A DNA stretch of 64,000 nt from Hyphomicrobiales bacterium. Lineage in GTDB: Bacteria > Pseudomonadota > Alphaproteobacteria > Rhizobiales > Rhizobiaceae. The stretch spans positions 1-64,000 of the forward strand of contig UBUL01000016.1 of the NCBI GenBank assembly GCA_900468625.1, written 5' to 3'. Position numbers and translations under genes: made by a program. Positions 36,471 to 46,272 of this stretch are shown piece by piece (within the stretch, counting starts at the first letter, position 1; every line of letters starts with the position of its first letter). The notes below the pieces were generated by a model. It was not told the origin of the DNA, ran no database searches, and saw only the letters and a list, made by a program, of their open reading frames with translations.

Positions 36471-39182
36471 ATGGCAGATGACAGCCGCGACATGCTGAGC
36501 AGGCCTTCGCCCGATGCGCTTCTCGAAAAGGCGCGGGCCGAGACACGCGGACGGCTGAAGGTCTTTCTGGGCGCTGCACCGGGTGTCGGCAAGACCTACG
36601 AGATGCTGATGTCGGGCAGAGCGAAGTTCGCCGACGGCGTCGATGTCGTGGTCGGCGTCGTCGAAACCCATGGCCGTCGCGAGACGCAGGCCCTGCTCGA
36701 AGGATTCGAGATCGTTCCGCGCGTCAAGGTCGACTATAAGGGCAGGGCACTCGAGGAAATGGATCTCGATGCTATCCTGAAACGGCGGCCCGAACTGGTG
36801 CTTGTCGATGAACTTGCCCATACCAATGCGCATGGCAGCCGGCATCCGAAGCGCTATCTCGATGTCAAGGAGCTTCTCGAACGCGGCATCGACGTCTATA
36901 CGACGCTGAATATCCAGCATGTCGAAAGCCTGAACGACGTGGTCTCCCAGATCACCCGCATTCGCGTGCGCGAGACCGTGCCGGACTCCATTATCGACAT
37001 GGCCGATGATGTCGAGATCATCGACTTGACGCCGGACGACCTCATCAAGCGGCTGCATGACGGCAAGGTTTATGTGTCGAAGACGGCCGAGCGGGCGCTG
37101 ACAAACTATTTCACGCCCGGCAACCTGACGGCACTGCGCGAGCTGGCGCTGAGACGTACGGCCCAGCGCGTTGACGACCAGCTCCTGACCCATATGCAGG
37201 CCCATGCGATTCAGGGGCCATGGGCAGCCGGAGAGCGCGTGCTCGTCTCCATCGATCATCATCCGCGTTCGGCTTCGCTTGTGCGCTATGCCGCGCGCAT
37301 GGCATCGCGCCTGCGCGCACCTTGGGCCGCCGTCTATGTCGAAACCAATCGCTCGATCAGCCTGACGGAGGCGCAGCGAGATACGGTCGCCGCAACGCTG
37401 AGACTTGCCGAACAGCTTGGCGGCGAAGCCATTACCCTCCCGGGCCGCGAGGTGGCGGAGGAACTGCTTCGCCATTCGGCCAGCAACAATGTGACCCATA
37501 TCGTCATCGGTTCGCCGAAAATCGGCTCCTGGCGCGATTGGTCGCGCCGTTCGGTTTCCTATGATCTCATCCGCCGAGCCGGCGATATCAGCGTCCATGT
37601 CATTTCCGGCAGCGAAGCGGATGGCGAGGCCGCCAGGCGCGGCGTCAAAATGGCGCCTTCGTCGCCACCCTTCCAGCTTCGCGGCTATATGCTGGCAACG
37701 CTTTATGTTGCCATTGCGCTCGGCTTTTGCGTCATTCTCGATCAGGTGCTGGATGTCCGCAACCTGGCGCTCGTCTTTCTGATGGCGGTGCTGGCGAGTG
37801 CGGTCACACAGGGGCTTCGCCCGGCACTCTATTCCTGTATCCTCGGTGCGCTTGCCTTCAATTTCTTCTTCCTGCCGCCGCGCTACACGCTGACGATCAG
37901 CGATCCGGAAAGCGTGCTCGCCTTCTTCTTCTTCCTCGGCGTCGCGATCATTGCGAGCAACCTGACAGCAACCGTCCAGCGGCAGGCCGCGGCGGCAAGG
38001 CAGCGTGCACGAACGACCGAGGACCTTTACCTGTTTTCGAAGAAGCTTGCCGGCACCGGCACACTCGACGATGTGCTGTGGGCAACGGCCTTTCAGCTGG
38101 CTTCGATGCTGAAGCTGCGCGTCGTGCTGCTTCTTCCCGAACATGGAACCATCGCCGTCAAGGCGGGCTATCCACCTGACGACACGCTCGACGATGCCGA
38201 TATCGCGGCGGCGCGCTGGGCCTGGGAGCACAATCATGCCGCCGGCCGTGGCGCCGATACTCTGCCGGGCGCCAAGCGCCTCTATGTCCCGCTGCGCACC
38301 GGCCGCACCGCCGTCGGCGTCATCGGTCTCGACAGCGATCGCCGTGACGGTCCGCTTCTGACGCCGGAGCAGCAGCGGCTGCTGGATGCTCTTGCCGATC
38401 AGGCGGCCCTTGCCATCGAACGGGTGCAGCTGGTCGCCGATGTCGACCGCGCCAAACTGGCCGTCGAGGCCGATCGGCTGCGTTCCGCGCTGCTGACGTC
38501 CATTTCGCACGATTTGAAGACGCCGCTTGCGGCTATCCTTGGTGCCGCTGGAACGCTGCGCGATTATCTGGAATCGCTGCCGCACGAGGATCGCGTCGAT
38601 CTCCTGTCGACCGTCATCGACGAATCCGAGCGTCTCAACCGTTTCATCGCCAACCTGCTCGACATGACCAAGATCGAATCCGGCGCAATGGAACCGAACT
38701 ATGCCTTGCACTATGCCGGCGATATCGTCGGCAGCGCGTTGCGGCGGGCCGAAAAGATTCTGGCGCGTCACCGTGTCGATGTGCAGATGCCCGTCGATCT
38801 GCCGATGGTGAAAGTCGATCCGGTTCTGTTCGAGCAGGTGCTGTTCAACCTGCTCGACAATGCCGCAAAATATGCGCCGGAGGGCTCGGCCATCCGCCTG
38901 GAAGCCTGGGCCGACATCGACAATATCATCTTCAGGGTCATGGACGAGGGGCCCGGCATTCCGCCCTCCGACCTGGAGCGCGTCTTCGATACGTTCTACC
39001 GCGTGCGAAAGGGCGATCAGGTGCGTGCCGGCACCGGCCTTGGCCTTTCCATCTGTCGCGGCTTCATCGAGGCGATGGGTGGCGCGATTGCTGCCGGCAA
39101 CAGAACGGATCGGCAGGGAGGGGTCTTCACCATTCGCCTGCCGAAGCCAACGGATGTCCCGAAGCTGGATGAACTGAAATGA
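36471..39182 (+). CDS. kdpD: Sensor histidine kinase KdpD
   Basis: A 903-residue membrane kinase that senses low K+ or osmotic stress and phosphorylates KdpE. In order: an N-terminal KdpD domain with Walker A 'GAAPGVGKT' (34-42), a UspA-like domain (about 250-370), four transmembrane helices (about 400-500), a GAF-like region, the dimerisation box with His680 in 'SISHDLKTP', and an ATPase domain ending with 'GTGLGLSICRGFIEAMGG'. ATG 36471 has AGGAAAG upstream; an earlier TTG at 36414 is unlikely. Confidence 0.97.
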   Translation: MADDSRDMLSRPSPDALLEKARAETRGRLKVFLGAAPGVGKTYEMLMSGRAKFADGVDVVVGVVETHGRRETQALLEGFEIVPRVKVDYKGRALEEMDLDAILKRRPELVLVDELAHTNAHGSRHPKRYLDVKELLERGIDVYTTLNIQHVESLNDVVSQITRIRVRETVPDSIIDMADDVEIIDLTPDDLIKRLHDGKVYVSKTAERALTNYFTPGNLTALRELALRRTAQRVDDQLLTHMQAHAIQGPWAAGERVLVSIDHHPRSASLVRYAARMASRLRAPWAAVYVETNRSISLTEAQRDTVAATLRLAEQLGGEAITLPGREVAEELLRHSASNNVTHIVIGSPKIGSWRDWSRRSVSYDLIRRAGDISVHVISGSEADGEAARRGVKMAPSSPPFQLRGYMLATLYVAIALGFCVILDQVLDVRNLALVFLMAVLASAVTQGLRPALYSCILGALAFNFFFLPPRYTLTISDPESVLAFFFFLGVAIIASNLTATVQRQAAAARQRARTTEDLYLFSKKLAGTGTLDDVLWATAFQLASMLKLRVVLLLPEHGTIAVKAGYPPDDTLDDADIAAARWAWEHNHAAGRGADTLPGAKRLYVPLRTGRTAVGVIGLDSDRRDGPLLTPEQQRLLDALADQAALAIERVQLVADVDRAKLAVEADRLRSALLTSISHDLKTPLAAILGAAGTLRDYLESLPHEDRVDLLSTVIDESERLNRFIANLLDMTKIESGAMEPNYALHYAGDIVGSALRRAEKILARHRVDVQMPVDLPMVKVDPVLFEQVLFNLLDNAAKYAPEGSAIRLEAWADIDNIIFRVMDEGPGIPPSDLERVFDTFYRVRKGDQVRAGTGLGLSICRGFIEAMGGAIAAGNRTDRQGGVFTIRLPKPTDVPKLDELK

Positions 39183-39871
39183 ACACCACTGCCGTCAAGA
39201 TTCTCGTCGTCGATGATGAGCCGCCGATCCGCAAGCTGCTGCGTGTCGGCCTCGGCGCCCAGGGCTATGTCGTCAATGAGGCGCAAAATGCCGCGTCAGC
39301 TCAGGCATCGGTGGACGAGGATCAACCGGATCTGATCGTGCTCGATCTCGGTCTGCCGGACAAATCGGGCCAGGATCTGCTGTTGGAATGGCGCGAGGAT
39401 GGGGTGCATATCCCGGTCGTCATCCTGTCCAGTCGCACGGATGAGGCCGGCATCGTCAAGGCGCTCGAAAGCGGTGCGGACGATTACGTCACCAAACCTT
39501 TCGGCGTCAACGAGCTTGCCGCCCGCATCCGCGTGGCGCTGCGCCATCGCCTGCAGCAGCAGGGCGAGAAGGCGATCTTTCAGACAGGCGGCCTCTCCAT
39601 CGACCTGGTCAAGCGCATCGTCAAGGTCGAGGGCAAGGAGATCAAGCTGTCGCCGAAGGAATACGATATCCTGCGGGTGCTCGCCCAGCATGCCGGCAAG
39701 GTGCTGACGCACCAGTTTCTGCTGAAGCAGATCTGGGGGCCGGCTGCCGATGTTCAGTATCTGCGTGTCTATGTCCGCCAGCTCCGGCAGAAGATCGAGG
39801 AGGTTCCCGATCGGCCGCAATATATCACCACCGAGACGGGCGTGGGCTACAGGCTGCGCGAACCGGATTGA
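39179..39871 (+). CDS. kdpE: Response regulator KdpE (OmpR family)
   Basis: A 230-residue transcription factor: receiver domain (1-120) with the phosphoacceptor Asp56 in 'LIVLDLGLPDKSG', and an OmpR-type winged helix (about 130-230, ending 'TETGVGYRLRE'). When phosphorylated by KdpD it activates the kdp promoter. It overlaps kdpD by ATGA. The TTTATA direct repeat at 31379-31395 is its likely target. Confidence 0.97.
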   Translation: MNTTAVKILVVDDEPPIRKLLRVGLGAQGYVVNEAQNAASAQASVDEDQPDLIVLDLGLPDKSGQDLLLEWREDGVHIPVVILSSRTDEAGIVKALESGADDYVTKPFGVNELAARIRVALRHRLQQQGEKAIFQTGGLSIDLVKRIVKVEGKEIKLSPKEYDILRVLAQHAGKVLTHQFLLKQIWGPAADVQYLRVYVRQLRQKIEEVPDRPQYITTETGVGYRLREPD

Positions 39872-39973
39872 GACCGCCGGGATTTCGAACCGTGGGATCG
39901 GGATGATACCGGCTCGGCCCATGGTGATGAGCAACATTTCAGAACAAACAACTACTCGGCCCTGAGCGCAATC

Positions 39974-40429
39974 ATGGATCTTTCCGCCATCATCCTTCCC
40001 GAACATGTTTTTGTCGGCGTCTCGGCTCCGACCAAATGGCGGGCGCTGCAGATGCTGTCATCGAAGGCTGCCGCTTGTTTCGGCCTGGATGAGGGAACGG
40101 TTCTGCGGGCGCTGGAGACACGCGAAAGACTGGGCACGACCGGAATCGGCAACGGCGTTGCCGTTCCGCACGCCGCCGTCGCCGATATGACGCGGCCGCG
40201 GGGATTGATGGTGCATTTTGCGCATGCGGTCGATTTCGAGGCCATCGACGATGTGCCGACGGAATGGGCATTCGTCCTGCTCTTCGGGGAGGGCGGCCGG
40301 AGCGATTATCTGAACGTACTTGCCGCGATCGCGCGGCGCTTGCGCGCAGACGGCGTTCTCACGGCGATGCGGCAGTCAAAAAGCGCCGACAAACTCTACT
40401 CCGTGTTCATGTCCGGCGCTATTGACTGA
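39974..40429 (+). CDS. PTS EIIA domain protein (PtsN-like)
   Basis: A 151-residue stand-alone EIIA of the fructose/nitrogen type. The likely phosphorylated His is His66 in 'GNGVAVPHAAVADM'. Its place 102 bp after kdpE is telling: the nitrogen PTS protein PtsN binds KdpD and regulates K+ uptake in enteric bacteria and rhizobia. The product may therefore couple PTS phosphorylation to Kdp activity. That is inference from context; a house-keeping ptsN next to rpoN would lie elsewhere. Confidence 0.85.
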   Translation: MDLSAIILPEHVFVGVSAPTKWRALQMLSSKAAACFGLDEGTVLRALETRERLGTTGIGNGVAVPHAAVADMTRPRGLMVHFAHAVDFEAIDDVPTEWAFVLLFGEGGRSDYLNVLAAIARRLRADGVLTAMRQSKSADKLYSVFMSGAID

Positions 40430-40508
40430 CGCGTCGCCATCGCGCGCTGATTGTCTTTCCGGAATGTGATTCCATTTTTCCCGATTCTATGGGATGCTGT
40501 TCTCTGGA

Positions 40509-40528
40509 GTTCCCTAAAACGGGAACTG
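40509..40528. promoter_or_regulatory. Inverted repeat upstream of the sulfate transporter operon
   Basis: Perfect 7-bp arms AGTTCCC and GGGAACT are separated by TAAAAC, 60 bp before the sbp ATG. It could be a CysB-like or other operator, or a short hairpin in the leader RNA. No T tract follows, so it is not an obvious terminator. Confidence 0.4.
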
Positions 40529-40588
40529 TCTTCGTTACTTTATACGACCAAGTTGATAGGGTTTAGGGACAAACGAAGGGGTGCATCC

Positions 40589-41617
40589 ATGCAGACGATA
40601 AAGCTTTCCCGGCTTCTCGCCACCGCGGTTCTGATCGGCAGTTTTTCGATCGCAGCCGTCGCGCCGACCTGGGCGGCGGACAAGACGCTTCTCAATGTTT
40701 CCTATGATCCGACGCGCGAACTCTACAAGGATTTCAACACGGCTTTTGCCGCCAAGTGGAAGAAGGACACGGGTGAAACCATCAATATCAAGGCGTCGCA
40801 TGGCGGCTCCGGCGCGCAGGCCCGCTCGGTCATCGATGGTCTCGACGCCGATGTCGTGACGCTGGCGCTCGAAGGCGATATCGATGCGATCGCCAAGGCG
40901 ACGCACAAGATCCCGGCTGACTGGAAGACCAAGTTCCCGAACAATTCCGTTCCCTATACCTCGACTATCGTGTTCCTCGTACGCAAGGGCAATCCGAAAG
41001 GCATCAAGGATTGGCCCGACCTGATCAAGGACGGCGTCGAGGTCGTCACGCCGAACCCGAAGACCTCGGGCGGCGCCCGCTGGAACATTCTCGCAGCCTG
41101 GGCCTGGGCCAAGCAGGCCAATGGCGGCGACGATGCCAAGGCGCAGGACTATGTGGCGCAGCTTCTGAAGCATGTGCCGGTGCTCGATGCCGGTGCGCGC
41201 GGTGCGACGACGACTTTCGTGCAGCGTGGTCTCGGCGATGTTCTCCTTGCCTGGGAAAACGAAGCCTACCTTTCGCTTGATGAGCTCGGTCCCGACAAAT
41301 TCGAGATCGTGACGCCTTCGGTTTCCGTCCGCGCCGATCCTCCCGTTGCCGTCGTCGATGGCAATGTCGATGCCAAAGGCACGCGCAAGGTTGCGGAAGC
41401 CTATCTGAATTATCTCTACTCGGATGAAGGCCAGAAGATCGCCGCCAGGCACTACTACCGGCCGATCAAGCCGGAAGCGGCGGATCCCAAGGATGTCGCC
41501 CGCTTCCCATCCCTGAAGCTGGCAACCATCGACGATTTCGGCGGATGGTCCCAGGCTCAGCCGAAATTCTTCGGCGATGGCGGCATTTTCGATCAGATCT
41601 ACAAGCCGGGACAATAA
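40589..41617 (+). CDS. sbp: Sulfate ABC transporter, periplasmic binding protein
   Basis: A 342-residue protein with a signal peptide (cleavage near 'PTWA-ADKT', about residue 29). It belongs to the Sbp/CysP family: '[16 protein letters not shown]' and '[18 protein letters not shown]' are the two hallmark sulfate-site segments. It captures sulfate or thiosulfate for the adjacent CysTWA complex. ATG 40589 has GAAGGGG upstream. It is first of a four-gene operon, 6 bp before cysT. Confidence 0.95.
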   Translation: MQTIKLSRLLATAVLIGSFSIAAVAPTWAADKTLLNVSYDPTRELYKDFNTAFAAKWKKDTGETINIKASHGGSGAQARSVIDGLDADVVTLALEGDIDAIAKATHKIPADWKTKFPNNSVPYTSTIVFLVRKGNPKGIKDWPDLIKDGVEVVTPNPKTSGGARWNILAAWAWAKQANGGDDAKAQDYVAQLLKHVPVLDAGARGATTTFVQRGLGDVLLAWENEAYLSLDELGPDKFEIVTPSVSVRADPPVAVVDGNVDAKGTRKVAEAYLNYLYSDEGQKIAARHYYRPIKPEAADPKDVARFPSLKLATIDDFGGWSQAQPKFFGDGGIFDQIYKPGQ

Positions 41618-41623
41618 GACTGA

Positions 41624-42481
41624 ATGCATTCTATAACCCGCAAACGGTGGCGGTTACGGCAGCCGAGCGTCATTCCGGGCTTCGGATTGGCGCTCTGCGT
41701 TACCTTGGCTTGGCTCATCTTCATCGTTCTCATTCCGCTGTCGGGATTGCTGTGGAAGAGCAGCGCTCTCGGCTGGGAGAAATTCTGGACCCTGACGCTT
41801 GACGTGCGCACGCTTTATGCGCTGCGCATGAGTTTCGGCGGGGCTTTCATCGCCGCGCTCGTCAACGCCGTGCTTGGGCTTATCCTCGCCTGGGTGCTCG
41901 TGCGCTATCGCTTTCCAGGCAAGCGCATTGTCGATGCGATGGTCGATCTGCCGTTCGCGCTGCCGACGGCAGTCGCGGGCATTGCGCTGACCACGCTCTA
42001 TGCGCCGAACGGCTGGATCGGCCAGTTCCTGACGCCGCTCGGCATCAAGATCGCCTTTACTCCGGTCGGTATCGTCATTGCGCTGATTTTCGTCGGCTTG
42101 CCGTTCGTGGTGCGCACGGCGCAGCCCATCATGGAGGAAATCGACCGTGAGGTCGAGGAGGCGGCCGCGACGCTTGGGGCATCGCGGTTTCAGACGATAA
42201 CCCGCGTGCTGCTGCCGGGATTGGCGCCTGCCGCGCTGACCGGTTTCGCGCTGGCATTTGCGCGTGCGGCCGGTGAATACGGATCGGTCATCTTCATTGC
42301 CGGCAACAAGCCTTACGTCTCGGAAATCGCGCCGCTGCTCATCGTCATTCGACTGGAGGAATATAATTATGCCGCGGCAACGGCGATCGCGACGGTGATG
42401 CTGTTCATTTCCTTCACCATGCTTTTGATCATCAACCTTATCCAGTCGTGGAGCAGAAGGAGATATGGCGATGGCGCATGA
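41624..42481 (+). CDS. cysT: Sulfate ABC transporter permease CysT
   Basis: A 285-residue inner-membrane permease with about six helices. The ABC-permease EAA loop is '[23 protein letters not shown]', which contacts the CysA ATPase. '[22 protein letters not shown]' is family-typical for CysT. Follows sbp by 6 bp and overlaps the cysW start (42465). Confidence 0.95.
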   Translation: MHSITRKRWRLRQPSVIPGFGLALCVTLAWLIFIVLIPLSGLLWKSSALGWEKFWTLTLDVRTLYALRMSFGGAFIAALVNAVLGLILAWVLVRYRFPGKRIVDAMVDLPFALPTAVAGIALTTLYAPNGWIGQFLTPLGIKIAFTPVGIVIALIFVGLPFVVRTAQPIMEEIDREVEEAAATLGASRFQTITRVLLPGLAPAALTGFALAFARAAGEYGSVIFIAGNKPYVSEIAPLLIVIRLEEYNYAAATAIATVMLFISFTMLLIINLIQSWSRRRYGDGA

Positions 42482-43343
42482 TCTTTCTGCATCGGCCGAA
42501 ACAGGCCACTCGGTTATCACGGAAAGCCGGGCAGCGCGTATCATTTTCATATTGATCTCGCTAACCTTTCTGACGCTGATGGTGCTTTTGCCTCTGGCTG
42601 CCGTTTTCGTCGAGGCTTTCCGCAAAGGGATCGAGACTTTCTTCGAAGCCCTGATCGACGAGGAAACCTTTGCGGCGATCCGGTTGACCCTGATCGTTGC
42701 CGGCATCAGCGTGCCGTTGAATCTTGTCTGCGGCGTTGCCGCCGCCTGGGCGATCGCCAAGTTCGAATTCAAGGGCAAGGCTCTCCTGACAACCCTGATA
42801 GATCTGCCGTTCTCGGTGTCGCCGGTCATATCGGGCCTGGTCTTTGTGCTGTTGTTCAATTCCAACAGTACGCTTGGCCCCTGGCTGCAGAGCCACGGCA
42901 TACAGATGCTGTTTGCGGTTCCGGGCCTGGTATTGGCGACGATGTTCGTCACCTTTCCCTTCGTCGCGCGCGAACTGATCCCGCTGATGCAGGAGCAGGG
43001 CAACGCGGACGAAGAGGCAGCACTCTCCCTCGGGGCGAATGGCTGGCAGACCTTCTGGCATGTCACGTTGCCGAACATCAAATGGGGGCTGCTTTACGGC
43101 GTATTGCTCTGCAATGCCCGCGCCATGGGCGAGTTCGGCGCCGTTTCGGTCGTCTCGGGCCACATCCGCGGCGAAACCAACACCATGCCGTTGCAGGTCG
43201 AGATCCTCTATAACGATTACAAGTACGCCGGGGCCTTTGCCGTCGCCACGTTGCTTGCCCTGCTTGCCCTTGTCACATTGATACTGAAGACGCTGCTGGA
43301 AATGCGCTACAGCGAAGAGATTGCAGCCAGCCGGCGTCATTGA
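42465..43343 (+). CDS. cysW: Sulfate ABC transporter permease CysW
   Basis: A 292-residue partner permease. The EAA loop is '[30 protein letters not shown]', and '[18 protein letters not shown]' is CysW-typical. AGAAGGAG directly upstream supports ATG 42465, which lies inside the end of cysT. Forms the membrane channel with CysT. Confidence 0.95.
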   Translation: MAMAHDLSASAETGHSVITESRAARIIFILISLTFLTLMVLLPLAAVFVEAFRKGIETFFEALIDEETFAAIRLTLIVAGISVPLNLVCGVAAAWAIAKFEFKGKALLTTLIDLPFSVSPVISGLVFVLLFNSNSTLGPWLQSHGIQMLFAVPGLVLATMFVTFPFVARELIPLMQEQGNADEEAALSLGANGWQTFWHVTLPNIKWGLLYGVLLCNARAMGEFGAVSVVSGHIRGETNTMPLQVEILYNDYKYAGAFAVATLLALLALVTLILKTLLEMRYSEEIAASRRH

Positions 43344-43354
43344 AGGAATTCTTG

Positions 43355-44401
43355 ATGGAAGTTCGCGTTCAAAACCTGCGCAAGGAATTCGGTCGATTCC
43401 CCGCTCTGCACGATGTCTCCCTGGACATCCGCTCGAGTGAACTGATTGCGCTTCTCGGCCCGTCCGGCTCCGGCAAGACGACGCTGCTGCGCCTGATCGC
43501 CGGCCTGGAAACGCCGACGGAAGGCAGGATTTTTTTCGGCGAGGATGATGCTTCGCTGAAGACCGTGCAGCAGCGCAATATCGGCTTCGTGTTTCAGCAT
43601 TACGCGCTGTTCCGGCACATGACGGTGCTCGACAATATCTCCTTCGGCCTGAAAGTCCGCTCGGCGTCGCGTCGTCCGCCGCGCGGCGAAATTCGCCGGC
43701 GTGCGCTGGAACTTTTGGAGCTTGTGCAGTTGAACGGGTTGGAAAAACGTTATCCGGCTCAGCTTTCCGGCGGTCAGCGACAGCGTGTGGCGCTGGCGCG
43801 CGCCATGGCGGTCGAGCCGAATGTCCTGCTTCTCGATGAGCCTTTCGGCGCGCTTGACGCGCAGGTGCGCAAGGATTTGCGCAAGTGGCTGCGCGAGATC
43901 CATGACCGCACCGGCCACACCACGGTTTTCGTCACCCATGATCAGGAAGAGGCGCTTGAACTTGCCGACCGCGTCGTCGTGCTCAACAAGGGGGCGATCG
44001 AGCAGGTCGGCACGCCGGACGAGATCTACGACACGCCGAACTCACCTTTCGTCTATGGCTTCATCGGCCAATCCAACCGCGTCAAAGTGCGCATTGCCAG
44101 CGGCGAGATCTGGTTCGACGACAAGCCTTTAGGGCTCAGCACGCCGCACGAGCCGGATGGCGAGGCATATCTTTATTTCCGGCCGCATGACATCGAGCTT
44201 CGCGACGGCGATGCCGGCTCTATCGCCGGCCTGCTGGTCGCCAGCCGCCGCGTCGCGGGCACGCGCCATCTCGAGATCAATATTGGCGCTGGACACGAAG
44301 GCATCGAGATCGAATTGCCGCCGAACAAGGCCGACGCACTCGACCGCAACCGTATCGCCTTCAGGCCGACACGCTGGACGCTGTTCCGCAACGGAGCCTG
44401 A
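43355..44401 (+). CDS. cysA: Sulfate ABC transporter ATP-binding protein CysA
   Basis: A 348-residue ATPase. It shows Walker A 'GPSGSGKTT', signature '[16 protein letters not shown]', Walker B '[12 protein letters not shown]' and the switch His in '[12 protein letters not shown]'; the C-terminal 100 residues are a TOBE-like domain. It energises sulfate uptake by CysTW. ATG 43355 lies 12 bp after cysW. The gene ends 3 bp from the convergent udh gene. Confidence 0.95.
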   Translation: MEVRVQNLRKEFGRFPALHDVSLDIRSSELIALLGPSGSGKTTLLRLIAGLETPTEGRIFFGEDDASLKTVQQRNIGFVFQHYALFRHMTVLDNISFGLKVRSASRRPPRGEIRRRALELLELVQLNGLEKRYPAQLSGGQRQRVALARAMAVEPNVLLLDEPFGALDAQVRKDLRKWLREIHDRTGHTTVFVTHDQEEALELADRVVVLNKGAIEQVGTPDEIYDTPNSPFVYGFIGQSNRVKVRIASGEIWFDDKPLGLSTPHEPDGEAYLYFRPHDIELRDGDAGSIAGLLVASRRVAGTRHLEINIGAGHEGIEIELPPNKADALDRNRIAFRPTRWTLFRNGA

Positions 44402-44404
44402 CGA

Positions 44405-45202
44405 TCAATCCTCCGGATGGGCTGCCGAGGCGAAGCCGCCACCCTGGTAGATGACCGTCGGATCGTTCGGATCCTCCGGAGGCGTTCTCGACAGGATCTC
44501 CGCCCGCCAGCGAGCGGCGTTATCCTGCGGTTTCCAGCCGAGAAAGGTGGCGTTGCCATTATCCCACCATTGCTCGTCATTGTCGGAGGCACCATAGACG
44601 ATGGTGTGGCCGAGCCTTGGTGTGTCGAAAGCGCAGCCGCAGAGGGAGAGGAAATCCCTGACGCTGAACCAGGTAGCGAGCATGCGTGTGTTGCGCGGCT
44701 CGGGAAAGCACGAGCCGATGCGCACCGAAAGCGTTTCCTGGCCGAACTTGTCGAAGTAGAGGCTGGCAACTGCTTCGCCGAACACTTTCGATACGCCGTA
44801 GAGCGAATCCGGCCGTGTCGGCACCTTGTTGTCGATTCGCTCATCCCGGCGATAGAAGCCGATCGTGTGGTTGGAGCTTGCAAAGACGATGCGCGGTTTG
44901 CCGGCGGCTCGCGCCGCTTCATAAAGGTTGTAGAGGCCGACGATATTGCCTTGCAGGATCAGATCGAATGGCTTCTCCACCGAGATGCCGCCGAGATGGA
45001 TGATGCCGTCGACACCCTTGACCATCGCCTCGACGCCGCCGCGGTCGGCGAGATCGCAGGCCACGAAACGCTCGTTCGGACGCAGATCGCTGATCGGCGC
45101 AAGATCGGACAGTACGACGTTTTCGGCGATTTGCGACAGAAGCGGCCTGAGCGCCTGGCCGACGCCGCCGGCGGCGCCGGTCAGCAGCAGAGTTTTCAGC
45201 AT
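44405..45202 (-). CDS. udh: Uronate dehydrogenase (NAD-dependent epimerase/dehydratase fold)
   Basis: A 265-residue short-chain dehydrogenase that oxidises glucuronate or galacturonate to the aldarolactone with NAD+. Rossmann motif 'TGAAGGVGQAL' (8-18), 'DGIIHLGGISVEKPFDLILQGNI' and the catalytic Tyr/Lys of 'YGVSKVFGE' closely match the Agrobacterium uronate dehydrogenase, which has the same length. It stands alone here, convergent with cysA. Confidence 0.9.
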   Translation of the reverse strand: MLKTLLLTGAAGGVGQALRPLLSQIAENVVLSDLAPISDLRPNERFVACDLADRGGVEAMVKGVDGIIHLGGISVEKPFDLILQGNIVGLYNLYEAARAAGKPRIVFASSNHTIGFYRRDERIDNKVPTRPDSLYGVSKVFGEAVASLYFDKFGQETLSVRIGSCFPEPRNTRMLATWFSVRDFLSLCGCAFDTPRLGHTIVYGASDNDEQWWDNGNATFLGWKPQDNAARWRAEILSRTPPEDPNDPTVIYQGGGFASAAHPED

Positions 45203-45306
45203 GGATTGTCTCCCGGATCAGTCATTTCGGCCGGCAGACTATAAGATGGTTTTCCGGCAGTCATCATATATATCAGCGGGATCGGCATGAACCGCGTCGA
45301 TAAGGC

Positions 45307-46149
45307 TTATGCAGTCTGCGAATGCACCCTGATATCGGCGTCGAGCGCTTCGAGACTGACCACGGCCTTGATAGGCAAATGATCGGAAGCGACCCGCGCG
45401 AGCGGCGAATCATGCACTTCGACTACGGAAATCATGCCGCGCCGGTTTGCCATGATGCGATCGAGCGCCAGAAGCGGCAGCGTCGACGGAAAGCTGGGGA
45501 CGGCGGGAGGCAAGGGTCCAAAAGCGTTCTGGAAAGTATTGAGAGACGAGCGGTCACCCAGGCGCCATTCGTTGAGATCGCCAAGGAGGATCGTCGGCGT
45601 CTCGCCGCCGTCGTTCATGAGATCGACGATCAGGCGAGTCTGCTGGGCGCGCGAGCGGTGCAGCAGACCAAGATGTGCGGCAATGATCCTGAGGCTTCCG
45701 CCGCGAGCCAGCTCCAGTTCTGCGATCAAGGCGCCGCGCGGCTCGAGCCCGGGCAGATTGATCTGATGGACGTCGCGGACCGTACCCTGCTTGAAAAGAA
45801 CGACATTTCCATGCCAGCCATGCGCCTTGGTGACGCCGGTGATCGGCACCGGGATAAGCCCGGTTTCGCGTTCGAGCCGGCGCAGGTCGAGGATGCCCGT
45901 GCGCTCCCCGAAGCGGGTGTCGGCTTCCTGCAGACCGATGACATCGGCATCGATTTCATGAATGACGCGGCTGGTCCGTTCCGGATCGAAGCGGCGGTCG
46001 GCACCGACGCATTTGTGGACATTGTAGGAGGCGATCAAAGTGCCTTCGGGCCGATCCGACTTGCCGGTCGCCTGCCTGGCTCGCGACTTGTTTCGGTTCT
46101 TCAGACTTTCCAGAATGCTCGCACGGAGACTTTCTTTCTTCTTTCGCAT
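45307..46149 (-). CDS. Endonuclease/exonuclease/phosphatase-family protein
   Basis: A 280-residue EEP-fold hydrolase. Motifs: 'IASYNVHKCVGADRRFDP' (Asn at the metal site), 'DVIGLQEADTRFG' (metal Glu), 'TILLGDLNEW' (Asp and Asn) and the final 'VASDHLPIKAVV' (Asp-His). It probably cleaves phosphodiester or phosphate bonds; substrate is unknown. It lies downstream of cardiolipin synthase in the same direction, a common pairing, which suggests a membrane-phospholipid link. Start set at ATG 46149; the frame continues to 46191. Confidence 0.85.
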   Translation of the reverse strand: MRKKKESLRASILESLKNRNKSRARQATGKSDRPEGTLIASYNVHKCVGADRRFDPERTSRVIHEIDADVIGLQEADTRFGERTGILDLRRLERETGLIPVPITGVTKAHGWHGNVVLFKQGTVRDVHQINLPGLEPRGALIAELELARGGSLRIIAAHLGLLHRSRAQQTRLIVDLMNDGGETPTILLGDLNEWRLGDRSSLNTFQNAFGPLPPAVPSFPSTLPLLALDRIMANRRGMISVVEVHDSPLARVASDHLPIKAVVSLEALDADIRVHSQTA

Positions 46150-46272
46150 CAATCCGTCGACCGTTCCTTGATCAGACCATGTCGGGTGCACGCATAAGAG
46201 TATAAGAAGCGATCGTCGGCTTTGTCATGTAAAAAGGCTGCGACAACGGCAGATAGTCTCTCGCCGCGGCCG

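Noticed and set aside
36432..38771. A long minus-strand open frame opposite kdpD
   Set aside because: Antisense shadow of kdpD with no credible start or domain.
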